This document shows positions 47,396-58,849 of a stretch of 64,000 nt of DNA, piece after piece. The DNA is taken from contig CM049317.1 in NCBI GenBank assembly GCA_026874595.1, forward strand, positions 39,514,401 to 39,578,400, read 5' to 3'. The notes under the pieces were generated by a model. It saw nothing but the letters and a program-made list of their open reading frames with translations. It searched no databases and had not been told where the DNA came from. Position 1 is the first letter of the stretch; every line of letters begins with the position of its first letter. A program made the position numbers and the translations under genes. The DNA is from Sipunculus nudus (taxonomy: Eukaryota; Annelida; Sipuncula; Golfingiida; Sipunculidae).

Positions 47396-49740
47396 TACCG
47401 TATTTACTCGTGTATAGGACGTCAAATTGGTTCCCAAATTTTGGAGGGCTTAGTGGGGGGGGGGGGGGGGGGGTCGTCCTGTTATCGGGTACAAGTTTTC
47501 AGTCACCTGAAGCACACCGAAAATGATAAACAAGATACCGGTAAGTATATCAACCAGTGCTGCGTCGGTAGAACACAAGCCTTATTACGTCCGTACACAG
47601 ATTCTATTAAAACATGTATTTATTTTCTTTTTTTATGTTTCTGATATAATTTTTATAAAGCATATCATATGTTTTATTACAAGAAGAACGTATGACGTTT
47701 ATCCTTCTCACGTTACTAAATGTGTCATACCAGGGGGTCATGTTCACAAGCGGGCCGACATGTAACCTCCCCGCAAATACCCCCGGCCCAACCATAAACT
47801 ATAAACATTCCCCAAAAAGGCACGCTGATATGCATATCGTCGGCAGTGTAATAATTAAAAATTTTAAATCGTGTATGTCGATCGTATTTTTTACATATTT
47901 TTATCTTGTCATGGTTTAATATTCTGTATTACTGGAAAAGAATATACAAAATTGCGGTCGTCCTTCGCTTTCGCCAAGCGTCCCGACGGGTAACCTAAAC
48001 GACACCGGTCACGCCCAGTTCAACGATAAGCTAATAAATTCCATTTTCATTCTCCACATGAAATCAGTTACATAAAAATCGTTATCAAAGCAAATTGGTT
48101 CCAATATAAATAATATATTTAACAAATCTCGCTGACAAACATACAACATTAAGGAAGTATGATTAATTATCACTGAATATGATTAATGTAGCGCACATGT
48201 TTGGTTAAACAAACGAGTAAACAACTCATCAGTGACAGCTTTGATCACCTTGTGATGACGGTCACCAAAAGGACAAGGGCACGGATTACCTGATCAGTGG
48301 AGGTTTCAGGTGTGAGAATCGCCTTTGATATGGTGGTTTCTCTCGGCTTGCCTAAATCAAAGAGACCTTATTTAGTGGACTGTGAAAGCTGCCGGTAAGT
48401 ATCGCCCACTGATGCGTTGGTAACAAACAAGCGTGTTTATTTAAGAAATGTATTTATTATTTTCTTTATTTTGTCTGATATTATGTTTATGAAGCACATC
48501 ACACTTTTTATTTTAGGAGAAACGTGTGATGTTTGTCCTTCTCACTTTACAAAATGTGTCATACCAGCGGCGTAGCATGCATGACTTGTGTTCACAAGCG
48601 GGCCGACATGTAACCTCCCCGCAAATACCCCCGGCCCAACCATAAACTATAAACATTCCCCAAAAAGGCACGCTGATATGCAAATCGTCGGCAGTGTAAC
48701 AATTACATATTTTAAATCGTGAATGTCGATCGTATTTTTCACATATTTTTATCTTGTCATGGTTTAATATTCCGTATTACTTAAAAAGAATATACAATAT
48801 TGCGGTCGTCCTTCGCTTTCGCCAAGCGTCCCGACGGGTAACCTAAACGACACCGGTCACGCCCAGTTCAACGATAAGCTAATAAATTCCATTTTCATTC
48901 TCCACATGAAATCAGTTACATAAAAATCGTTATCAAAGCAAATTGGTTCCAATATAAATAATATATTTAACAAATCTCGCTGACAAACATACAACATTAA
49001 GGAAGTATGATTAATTATCACTGAATATGATTAATGTAGCGCACATGTTTGGTTAAACAAACGAGTAAACAACTCATCAGTGACAGCTTTGATCAACTTG
49101 TGATGACGGTCACGCTTCTGAAGAAACGATGTCTGCTCGTGTGGGACCAGTTACGGGGACACCTGACCCCCGCCATCAAGGCCGCTGTCAAGCAATGCCG
49201 GACTCACCAGGCCGTTATTCCTGGCGGCCTGACAAGCGTGTTGCAGCCCATCGACGTAGTGTTGAATAAACCTTTCAAAGATCGCGTTTAGCCGCACTGG
49301 CTCAAGTGGATGGCCGACGGTCAGGCGGAGAAAACTGCTCGAGGAAACCTAAAGAAACCAGGCCTTGCACTCGTAACAGGATGGGTGAAGTCCGCTTGGA
49401 ATGACATTCCTGCTGAGATGGTTTAACGCAGTTTTCTCAAGACCGGCATCGCAAACGCGCTCGATGGAACAGAAGACGATGCACTGTGGGCAGAGCCTAG
49501 TGATGAACAGGAGATTGACGTCGACGATGTCACAAACTTCAGCGACTGGGATGCCGATCACCCGCTTGCGGCAGACGAATGGGAGGCTTTGTTTGGTCCA
49601 TCAGACGATGATCAGTCAGACTTTGAAGGCTTCTGAACTCAGTGTTTGTCAGAAGTTTGGCTGAAGTTTAACAGTGTGTTAGCCATTTATGATGAAAGAA
49701 CATTTGCATGTAATTTTGTTTTCAAGTGTGACGTGTACGG
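47396..49740 (+). mobile_element. Pogo-like (Tc1/mariner) element with duplicated segment
   Basis: The left end at a TA (gTAccgtatttactcgtgta) resembles termini of pogo/Tigger-type transposons. A 19-nt G-run lies at 47455-47473. A block of about 0.75 kb (approximately 47507-48243) is repeated about 850 bp downstream (approximately 48361-49091), sharing 'acaagcgggccgacatgt', 'cccggcccaaccataaact' and 'cgctttcgccaagcgtcccg'. The second copy runs into the C-terminal part of a transposase. The expected right-end inverted repeat is not clearly found. Confidence 0.6.
49095..49636 (+). pseudogene. Broken pogo/Tigger-type transposase, C-terminal part
   Basis: One reading frame, interrupted by stops at 49289-49291 and 49424-49426, encodes features of the DDE_1 transposase C-terminus: WDQLRGHLT, VIPGGLTSVLQPIDVVLNKPFK (the D in QPID is the expected last catalytic acid), ALVTGWVKSAWNDIP and an acidic tail ending SDFEGF at 49634. 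The N-terminal DNA-binding and first catalytic parts are absent; the frame upstream of about 49091 is the duplicated non-coding block. There is no frameshift, only two nonsense changes, so inactivation may be fairly recent. Confidence 0.82.
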
Positions 49741-49780
49741 GGGCGTACTCTGGCACCTATAGTGCCAAGAAATGTCTAGT

Positions 49781-50925
49781 TAAATTATATTGTTCTATAC
49801 TATTAGGGATTATATGAAGGAAATTAATGATTGACAAAGATGCAGATGATAATATAAATCTAATTTTTTTTTAATTTTACTCGGACAAGTACTGATTAAA
49901 GATTTCAATATGTTTCACTTATGACATTCAGACACGTGGCTGTAACAGCTGTCACAAGACTATGTAAATAATCAAAATTTATATTACTGGTTTATATATT
50001 TCAGTTAATAAAATTTAACTTGCCCATCTCTAGTTTTCTCCTTGTATAATTAATGGAGTATTCTTATCCTTGGGTTATTTTTTACACATATAATGGTTTC
50101 ATAGCTGAGATACTTCAAATTTTTTTCTGATACATTTTTTTAATAAAAAATTTTAATATGTTAAAAAATCAGATCTTAGACAAGTTCTCATTATGATTTC
50201 TGTAATATTAATAATTTTCATAAGACTTGCTATGTTTAGTGCGTAGATTGATGTGAAGGTAGTCCAAAGTGAATATTATAGTTTTATTTTTGAATATAAA
50301 TAAAATTCATAAAACCAGGTACTTATGATCATTATTTAAATTTGTGATATTTGTTTATTCTGGATTCTCAAGAACTTTGTTTTGCTGAAACTGAATAAAT
50401 ACCAGACATGGTGCAGTACTTTGCAAATGTATTTGAATGCAAATATGAATATGTACTCCATAATTTCATGTATAAGGATAGGAATACAGGTAAAAATGAA
50501 AGTGTTTGAATTCAAATGCATTCATGAATATATTCTATAATATTATTTTAATAATCATTTATTTCGATAATATTATTTAAAAATCTTTGATGAAAAAAAA
50601 CATGATACTGTTATTATTTTTAATTTAAATTATATTTGACATAATATTTGTTATTAATTTTTAATAAATGGTTTAACTTTTCAAATAATTCTGCTGCAAT
50701 GTAGGTAAAGTTTTATGGCCAAGTCAAAACCTATGTGATAATAGCACACCATTTCCAACTGTAAATAATATTAATGACATCAGTCCTCTTCCCTGTCTTC
50801 AAGGATATTATCAAAATCGTACATAACTTGAGTTAAACACAATCAACTCATAATAGAGCTTATTATATTACCTCACAAAACCAGCCTTTGCCTACCTCCT
50901 CTTCCAAATCATATTTTGTTATCAT
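49781..50925. other. AT-rich intron 5 segment, nothing recognised
   Basis: Strongly AT-rich with T and A runs. There are no open frames with recognisable similarity. A HINE-B-type 3' end (cagctgagcccgtgacccat, then gggtcccttgt) follows at 50932-50962 without a visible head. Confidence 0.55.
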
Positions 50926-51024
50926 ATATAACAGCTGAGCCCGTGACCCATGGGTCCCTTGTTTTATAGTTACTTTGAAGTATGAATCTGTATTTTGCTG
51001 GCCTTATGTGGCCTCTCGCGTTAT

Positions 51025-54000
51025 TGTATCCCCAGACAAAGTCGGGGGATACTATGTTTTCATACCGGTCCCGCCGCCGCCGCCGCCGCCGCCGCATATG
51101 AATCTTGTTGGCGCGATAACCCAAAAAATATTTCACGGAAATTTACCAAACTTGTTATATGTATAGATATGGGTAAGAGGACGACGCCTATTTAAAATGA
51201 GGTCATGACCTTTACTAGGAGAGTGTCCTTGACCTTGAATAGGTCCAATTTCGGGGGAAAATCACACAAATTCTTTAATATCTCAAGAAATCTTGCATGG
51301 ATTTATCCCAAAATCAACTTGATTGAAGATCATGGATAGGGTTGTCATGTTCCAGAAACTGGTGGCGCCACCTATTATTCTTTACTTGTTTTCGTGCTGT
51401 TTAATACCCCAAAAATTGCCACCTTACAGTACTGTGAGCATTATAAGTCAAAAACTAATGGACAGATTTCTTTTATATTATGCATATACATAGGTATGGG
51501 TTATGGGATGATGCTTATTTAAATTGGGGTCATGACCTTTCCTATGAAAGTGGCCTTGACCTTGAATATTGCCATATATGGTGAAAATCACACACCTATT
51601 ATGGTATCTCCAGTGTTGATAGCAATATGGATTTCAAACATGACTTATGCCCACCACTAAAGTAAGAACCCTATAGGTTCTAGGGTCATGAGGTCAAAGG
51701 TCAAGGTCACTGGACTGGCATTTTAAAAGACTCTGTGGATGCATTTTAAGCCAAACTTTCATCCCAGGTCTTCCATCTTGAATATATAGCTCACTTGCCA
51801 ATAGTGGATGATCCATATAAATTTTCGGGTCACAAGGTCAAAGGTCAAGGCCACAGGAGCTATCTGTCCAAAAATTAGTTTCTGGGTGATAATTCCTGCT
51901 TTTATTGATGTAATGATTTCAATCTTGACTTATATATGTCCCATTGAAAAAGCAAGACCCAAATTGATTTTGGGGTCATGAGGTCAAAGGTCAAGGTCAA
52001 AGGACACATCTTTAAAAAGATTGTGGATGCAATTTCAGCCAAACATTTCATCTCAGACCTTTCATCTTGCACATATAAGTCATCTGCCAATCGAGGAAGA
52101 CCCCTATAAATTTTGAGGTCACAAGGTCAAAGGTGAAGGTCACAGGAGCCATCTGTCCAAAAATTAGTTGTATCCCCAGACAAAGTCGGGGGATACTATG
52201 TTTTCATACCGGTCCCGCCGCCGCCGCCGCCGCCGCATATGAATCTTGTTGGCGCGATAACCCAAAAAATATTTCACGGAAATTTACCAAACTTGGTATA
52301 TGTATAGATATGGGTAAGAGGACGACGCCTATTTAAAATGAGGTCATGACCTTTACTAGGAGAGTGTCCTTGACCTTGAATAGGTCCAATTTCGGGGAAA
52401 ATCACACAATATCTTTAATATCTCAAGAAATCTTGCATGGATTTATCCCAAAATCAACTTGATTGAAGATCATGGATAGGGTTGTCATGTTCCAGAAACT
52501 GGTGGCGCCACCTATTATTCTTTACTTGTTTTCGTGCTGTTTAATACCCCAAAAATTGCCACCTTACAGTACTGTGAGCATTATAAGTCAAAAACTAATG
52601 GACAGATTTCTTTTATATTATGCATATACATAGGTATGGGTGATGGGATGATGCTTATTTAAATTGGGGTCATGACCTTTCCTATGAAAGTGGCCTTGAC
52701 CTTGAATATTGCCATATATGGTGAAAATCACACACCTATTATGGTATCTCCAGTGTTGATAGCAATATGGATTTCAAACATGACTTATGTATGGCCCACC
52801 ACTAAAGTAAGAACCCTATAGGTTCTAGGGTCATGAGGTCAAAGGTCAAGGTCACTGGACTGGCATTTTAAAAGACTCTGTGGATGCATTTTAAGCCAAA
52901 CTTTCATCCCAGGTCTTCCATCTTGAATATATAGCTCACTTGCCAATAGTGGATGATCCATATAAATTTTCGGGTCACAAGGTCAAAGGTCAAGGCCACA
53001 GGAGCTATCTGTCCAAAAATTAGTTTCTGGATGATAATTCCTGCTTTTATTGATGTAATGATTTCAAACTTGACTTATATATATCCCATTGAAAAAGCAA
53101 GACCCAAATTGATTTTGGGGTCATGAGGTCAAAGGTCAAGGTCAAAGGACACATCTTTAAAAAGATTGTGGATGCAATTTCAGCCAAACATTTCATCTCA
53201 GACCTTTCATCTTGCACATATAAGTCATCTGCCAATCGAGGAAGACCCCTATCAATTTTGAGGTCACAAGGTCAAAGGTGAAGGTCACAGGAGCCATCTG
53301 TCCAAAAATTAGTTTCTGGATGATAATTCCTTCTTTTATTGATGTATGGATTTCAAACTTGACTTGCATTTGTCCCATTGGAAAAGTAAGACCCAAATTG
53401 ATTTTGGGGTCATGAGGTCAAAGGTCAAGGTCACAGGAAACCTCTTTAAAAAGATTGTGGATGCATTTTCAGCCAAACAATTAATCTCAGATCTTTCATC
53501 TTGCACATATAGTACACCTGCCAAGAGTGGAAGACCCCTATCAATTTTGAGGTCATAAGGTCAAAGGTGAAGGTCACAGGAGCCATCTGTTCAAAAATAA
53601 GTTTCAGAATGATAATTCCTGCTTTTATTGATGTATGGATTTCAAACTTGACTTATATATGTCCCATTGGAAAAGCAAGACCCAAATTGATTTTGGGGTC
53701 ATGAGGTCAAAGGTCAAGGTCACAGGACACATCTTAAAAAAGATGTGGATGCATTTTCAGCCAAACATTTCATCTCAGTTCTTTCATCTTGCACATATAG
53801 TTCACCTGCCAAGAGAGGAAGAACCCTGTCAATTTTGAGGTCACAAGGTCAAAGGTGAAGGTCACAGGAGCCATCTGTCCAAAAATTAGTTTCTGGATGA
53901 TAATTCCTTCTTTTATTGATGTATGGATTTTAAACTTGGCTTTGTTATTGACCCATTAGAAAAGCAAGACCCGAATTGATTTTGGGGTCATGAGGTCAAA

Positions 54001-56220
54001 GGTCAAGGTCACAAGAAACCTCTTTTAAAAGATTGTGGATGCATTTTCAGCCAAACAATTAATCTCAGATCTTTCATCTTGCACATATAGTTCACCTGCC
54101 AAGAGTGGAAGACCCCTATCAATTTTGAGGTCACAAGGTCAAAGGTGAAGGTCACAGGAGCCATATGTCCAAAAATTAGTTTCTGGATGATAATTCCTGC
54201 TTTTATTGATGTTTGGATTTCAAACTTGACTTGCATATGTCCCATTGGAAAAGTAAGACCCAAATTGATTTTGGGGTCATGAGGTCAAAGGTCAAGGTCA
54301 CAGGACACATCTTTAAAAAGATGTGGATGCATTTTCAGCCAAACATTTCATCTCAGATCTTTCATCTTGCACATATAGTTCTCCTGCCAAGAGAGGAAGA
54401 ACACTATCAATTTCGAGGTCACAAGGTCAAAGGTGAAGGTCACAGGAGCCATATGTCTAAAAATTAGTTTCTGGATGACAATTCCTTCTTTTATTGATGT
54501 ATGGATTTCAAACATGGCTTTGTTATTGACGCATTAGAAAAGCAAGGCCCAAATTGATTTTGGAGTCATGAGGTCATAGGTCAAGGTCACAGGAAACCTC
54601 TTTTAAAAGATTGTGGATGCATTTTCAGCCAAACAATTAATCTCAGATCTTTCATCTTGCACATATAGTTCACCTGCCAAGAGTGGAAGACCCCTATCAA
54701 TTTTGAGGTCACAAGGTCAAAGGTGAAGGTCACAGGAGCCATATGTCCAAAAATTAGTTTCTGGATGATAATTCCTGCTTTTATTGATGTATGGATTTCA
54801 AACTTGACTTGCATATGTCCCATTGGAAAAGCAAGACCAAAATTGATTTTGGGGTCATGAGGTCAAAGGTCAAGGTCACAGGACATATCTTAAAAAAGAT
54901 GTGGATGCATTTTCAGCAAAACATTTCATCTCAGATCTTTCATCTTGCACATATAGTTCACCTGCCAAGAGAGGAAGAACCCTGTCAATTTTTAGGTCAC
55001 AAGGTCAAAGGTGAAGGTCACAGGAGCCATCTGTCCAAAAATTAGTTTCTGGATGATAATTCCTTCTTTTATTGATGTATGGATTTCAAACTTGCCTTTG
55101 TTATTTACCCCTTAGAAAAGCAAGACCCGAATTGATTTTGGGGTCATGAGGTCAAAGGTCAAGGTCACAGGAAACCTCTTTTAAAAGATTGTGGATGCAT
55201 TTTCAGCCAAACAATTAATCTCAGATCTTTCATCTTGCACATATAGTTCACCTGCCAGGAGTGGAAGACCCCTATCAATTTTGAGGTCAAAGGTGAAGGT
55301 CACAGGAGCCATATGTCCAAAAATAAGTTTCTGGATGATAATTCCTGCTTTTATTGATGTTTGGAGATCAAACTTGACTTGCATATGTCCCATTGGAAAA
55401 GTAAGACCCAAATTGATTTTGGGGTCATGAGGTCAAAGGTCAAGGTCACAGGACACATCTTTAAAAAGATGTGGATGCATTTTCAGCCAAACATTTCATC
55501 TAAGATCTTTCATCTTGCACATATAGTTCTCCTGCCAAGAGAGGAAGAACACTATCAATTTTGAGGTCACAAGGTCAAAGGTGAAGGTCACAGGAGCCAT
55601 CTGTCCAAAAATTAGTTTCTGGATGATAATTCCTTCTTTTATTGATGTATGGATTTCAAACATGGCTTTGTTATTGACCCATTAGAAAAGCAAGACCCAA
55701 ATTGATTTTGGGGTCATGAGGTCAAAAGTCAAGGTCACAGGAAACCTCTTTTAAAAGATTGTGGAAGCATTTTCAGCCAAACAATTAATCTCAGATCTTT
55801 CATCTTGCACATATAGATCACCTGCCAAGAGTGGAAGACTCTTATCAATTTTGAGGTCACAAGGTCAAAGGTGAAGGTCACAGGAGCCATATGTCCAAAA
55901 ATTAGTTTCTGGATGATAATTCCTGCTTTTATTGATGTATGGATTTCAAACTTGACTTGCATATGTCCCATTGGAAAAGTAAGACCAAAATTGATTTTGG
56001 GGTCATGAGGTCTAAGGTCAAGGACACAGGACACATCTTTAAAAAGATCAAGGTCACAGGACCAACATCTTCAACAAGATTGTGGATTGTTAGATGGAAG
56101 AAACAATAAAAATGCTAAGTGTCAGTATATGCTGCTCAAAATGGGAGTCTATTCTTGTAGGGGGGAGGCCTACTATGTCTGGGGATACTCTGGCACCTGC
56201 GGTGCCAAGAAATGTCTAGT
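51025..56220 (+). mobile_element. HINE-A copy H6, 5.2 kb, with doubled 5' block and long core array
   Basis: It starts TGTATCCCCAGAC with a long CCG repeat (about 51069-51095) and a perfect AGGTCATGACCT at 51200-51211. The 5' block plus the first core units are repeated from 52169, a 1144-bp shift, including the head, CCG repeat and AGGTCATGACCT at 52341-52352. About ten 289-bp units follow to about 56050. The element ends with GTCTGGGGATAC, GGCACC-tgc-GGTGCC and AAGAAATGTCTAGT|T. GGTGGCGCCACC lies near 51360 and 52500. Small peptides read from both strands of the array are repeat artefacts. Confidence 0.72.
53000..56050 (+). repeat. 289-bp tandem array within H6, ~10 units
   Basis: Unit structure is identical to the array at 16165-18630: two ~145-bp halves, one with gaggtcaaaggtcaaggtca and the other with aggtcacaaggtcaaagg then tgaaggtca. 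Units alternate subtly between two types (for instance 'ttgttattgacccattag' versus 'tgcatatgtcccattgg') with a ~578-bp higher-order period near 54213, 54791 and 55361. Confidence 0.88.
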
Positions 56221-56512
56221 TGACCTTTGACATATTCACATGTTCTGTAAGCAGCCAGCCATGCACACTGTGTAGGATCATACTCACAGTGGTTTTGAGT
56301 AGAAACATTCTTTGGTGGGAGGATGACATTTTCTGGAAATGTCTTTTTTTAAGACAACACACAAACAGGATAACATGCAGAAAGTATTCTTAAAGTAAAA
56401 AAAGAATATAATACGTGTTATAAAAATAAAAATCTTTTAGGAATCTTGCTAAACATTGTGACCTTTGACACATTCACGTGATTGTTAAGCTGTCAGCCAT
56501 TTTGCAACATCA
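56221..56512 (+). repeat. Short direct duplication after H6
   Basis: The phrase 'gtgacctttgacacattcac' with 'aagc..tcagccat' at about 56458-56500 repeats 56220-56262 at a spacing of about 237 bp. It is non-coding. Confidence 0.55.
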
Positions 56513-56877
56513 CTTTTTAGCGAACCTGTGAGCTTATGCGATGGCGCAGCGTCGGCTGTCATGCGTTGTCTGTACGTTAACCAAAGCTATCTCAAAAACG
56601 GCAGGAGCAAGCATTACCAAATTTTTTGCAAATAATCAGTCATCTGAAAAACTATCGGAATTTGTTTAATTTTTCTAACTGCATTTTCTTAGATTTTATA
56701 GGGAAAAAGCTTAAAAAGCTTCAAAAATCTTCTCCTCTGAAACTGTCCAGCCAAATTGTCCAATATTTCACAGAAATGATCCTTGGAACAATCTCTCTCA
56801 AGTTTGTTTGAATGGTTCCAGTTTGGAGATTTTTGGCCACGTTACAGGAGGCTGGCCCCCCCCCCCCCCCCCCCCCC
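56513..56877 (+). mobile_element. HINE-C 5' fragment ending at a poly-C tract
   Basis: Head TTTTTAGCGAACCTGTGAGC, then 'gcgttgtctgtacgttaacc' and 'tttatagggaaaaagct', as in copies at 24112 and 57859. It ends in a 22-nt C-run (56856-56877). The 3' hairpin is absent. The stretch 56878-57388 before exon F shows nothing else. Confidence 0.65.
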
Positions 56878-57388
56878 GGTTACAAAACTGACTCTAAACA
56901 CATCTCATGTATCCCAGCAAGATTCATCAAACACAGAGTTACCAATCAGAGATTTTCCTGATTTGTCACAATAGATACAATTAAAGAAAGGTCTGCACAG
57001 GAGCTGAATGAAAGTGCAATTAGACTGAATAGAGTTGCCATGTAATCAAGGCTAAGCAATTACAGTCATTATGTACATACCTGGCAACTCAGGTCTGACA
57101 CTGAATACACAAAGTCCCAATTTACTTAAACACCTGCACCTTACATATTATATAATCATGATGAAATACAGAGAGTGAGAATTGCAGTTTAATATACTGG
57201 CCCTTAGTACATTACACATATGGAACAAGGTGCTAGAGTATATGTCACGTTCGAAAGTGATGAATGACCAATATGTTTTTAAATGTAGTGAACACTGATA
57301 CTTGTGAGCTCTCTCCACAGAAAGTTTCCAAATGTATCTATATGCATTGGATAAAAAATTATTATTCTGTTCTATCTTTATCTTCCAG

Positions 57389-57822
57389 CTTTGAGTTCTG
57401 CCTGCTACCATGGTCACCAGGATGTTGTTTTGTCCTTGCTTGACCTTGGAGCCAACCCACAAACTGCAAATGGTCGTGGTGTAACCCCGCTGTTGTTGGC
57501 CTCCCGAGCAGGACACTGGGAGCTAGTAGACATCTTGTTGGAAATGGGAGCATCCATGAACCAGACAGACAAACATGGTCGCACTGCGCTGATGTATGCT
57601 GCAAGTGAAGGTCACACTGATGTTGCAGAGCTCCTGATAACCAAGGGTATGCCACTGGAGCAAATTGATCAGGAGGGAATGACTGCTCTGTCATGGGGCT
57701 GTTTAAGAGGCCACCAACATGTGGTGCAGATGTTGATAGAAAGGGGTTCATTCATTGAACATCCTGACCGTAACGGTAGAACGCCCCTTGATCTTGCTGC
57801 CTTCTGTGGTGATCACAGTGTG
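57389..57822 (+). CDS. TANC2-like: TANC1/2-like protein, exon F (ankyrin repeats)
   Basis: This 434-bp exon encodes about 145 residues with four and a half ankyrin units: ALSSACYHGHQDVVLSLL, VTPLLLASRAGHWELVDILL, RTALMYAASEGHTDVAELLI, MTALSWGCLRGHQHVVQMLI and RTPLDLAAFCGDHSV. The TALSWxCLxGH unit is strongly conserved in vertebrate TANC1/2. The acceptor is ttatcttccag ending at 57388, completing the Ala codon begun in exon E. The donor is gtg|gtgagt at 57823, phase 0. Consensus ankyrin positions (TPL, GH, LL) are all intact, so the gene appears functional here. Confidence 0.96.
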
Positions 57823-57858
57823 GTGAGTACAGAGACAAGCTTCATCAGGTTATACATT

Positions 57859-58844
57859 ATTAGTGAACCTGTGAGCTTATGCAATGGTCCGGCGTTGAGC
57901 CTCGTGCATCATTGGGTCATGCGTTGTCTGTACATTAACCTGTACTATCTCGAAAACGGCAGAAGCTAGCATCACCAAACTTTATGCAAAAATCAGTCAT
58001 CTAAAAAAAATTACAGATTTTGTTTATTTTTTGGCTGTCTGCATTTACTTACATTTTATAGGGAAAAAGCTTAAAAACCTTTAATTTTCTTTTCTGAAAC
58101 CATCCAGCCAAATTGTCCAATATTTCCCAGAAATAATCCTAGAAAAAATCTCTCTAAAGTTTGTTCGAATGGTTCCAGTTCGGGATTTTTGGCTGAGTTA
58201 CAGGAAGTTACAGTCACCTGTCCAAAAAAGCATATTAAAATTTCAATCTCAGAAACAGCTGGAACTATCATCACCAAATTTTATGCCAAAGTTGGTCACA
58301 TGAGTCATATCTGAAATTGAGGTATTGGGGGCACCACCTGCATCAGCCTTTTTTGAACGGGGTCATCAGTGCCTGTATCACACTGAGGGCTACAAGGAAC
58401 TTCTTCTCTGAAACCATATGGCCAAATTGTTTAACATCACAGAGAAATGATCCTAGAGTAGTGCTTTCTGAAGTTTGTTAAAATGTTCTCTGTTCAGTGA
58501 CTTTAAGCTGAGTTATAGGAAGCTGAATTTAGTCATATGCCACAACAGCCCATTTTAGCTCAGTAGCTACAAAGGTCTTCTCAAAAACCACGGGGCCAAA
58601 TTCTTAAACTCACACATTAATTATCCTCAGATGATGATAATTCAATTTTGGTCAAATGGTTTTGACCATTAAGTCACTGTGTTTTTAACCAGACATATTT
58701 GATATATATTTCTGTCATCATAGAAAGTTTCAACAAAACTGGAAAATAGATTCTTCACAAACTTGACTGGAAGTTGTGAATTTCAACCCATGATGTCTGA
58801 GGTCATGCTTGGCAGCTGAACATCATGACCCATGGGTCACTTGT
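57859..58844 (+). mobile_element. Chimeric HINE: C-type head, B-type tail
   Basis: The head TTAGTGAACCTGTGAGCTTA belongs to HINE-C, while the tail (ggcagctgaacatcatgacc, then catgggtcacttgt) is that of HINE-B. It begins only 36 bp after the exon F donor. Core phrases 'aaattgtccaatatttc' and 'gtttgttcgaatggttccag' recur inverted at 62480-62640. Confidence 0.58.
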
Positions 58845-58849
58845 TTCAT

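Noticed and set aside
51020-51195. Poly-proline or poly-alanine peptides near 51060 and 52200
   Set aside because: They come from the CCG microsatellite in the HINE-A head, not from a gene.
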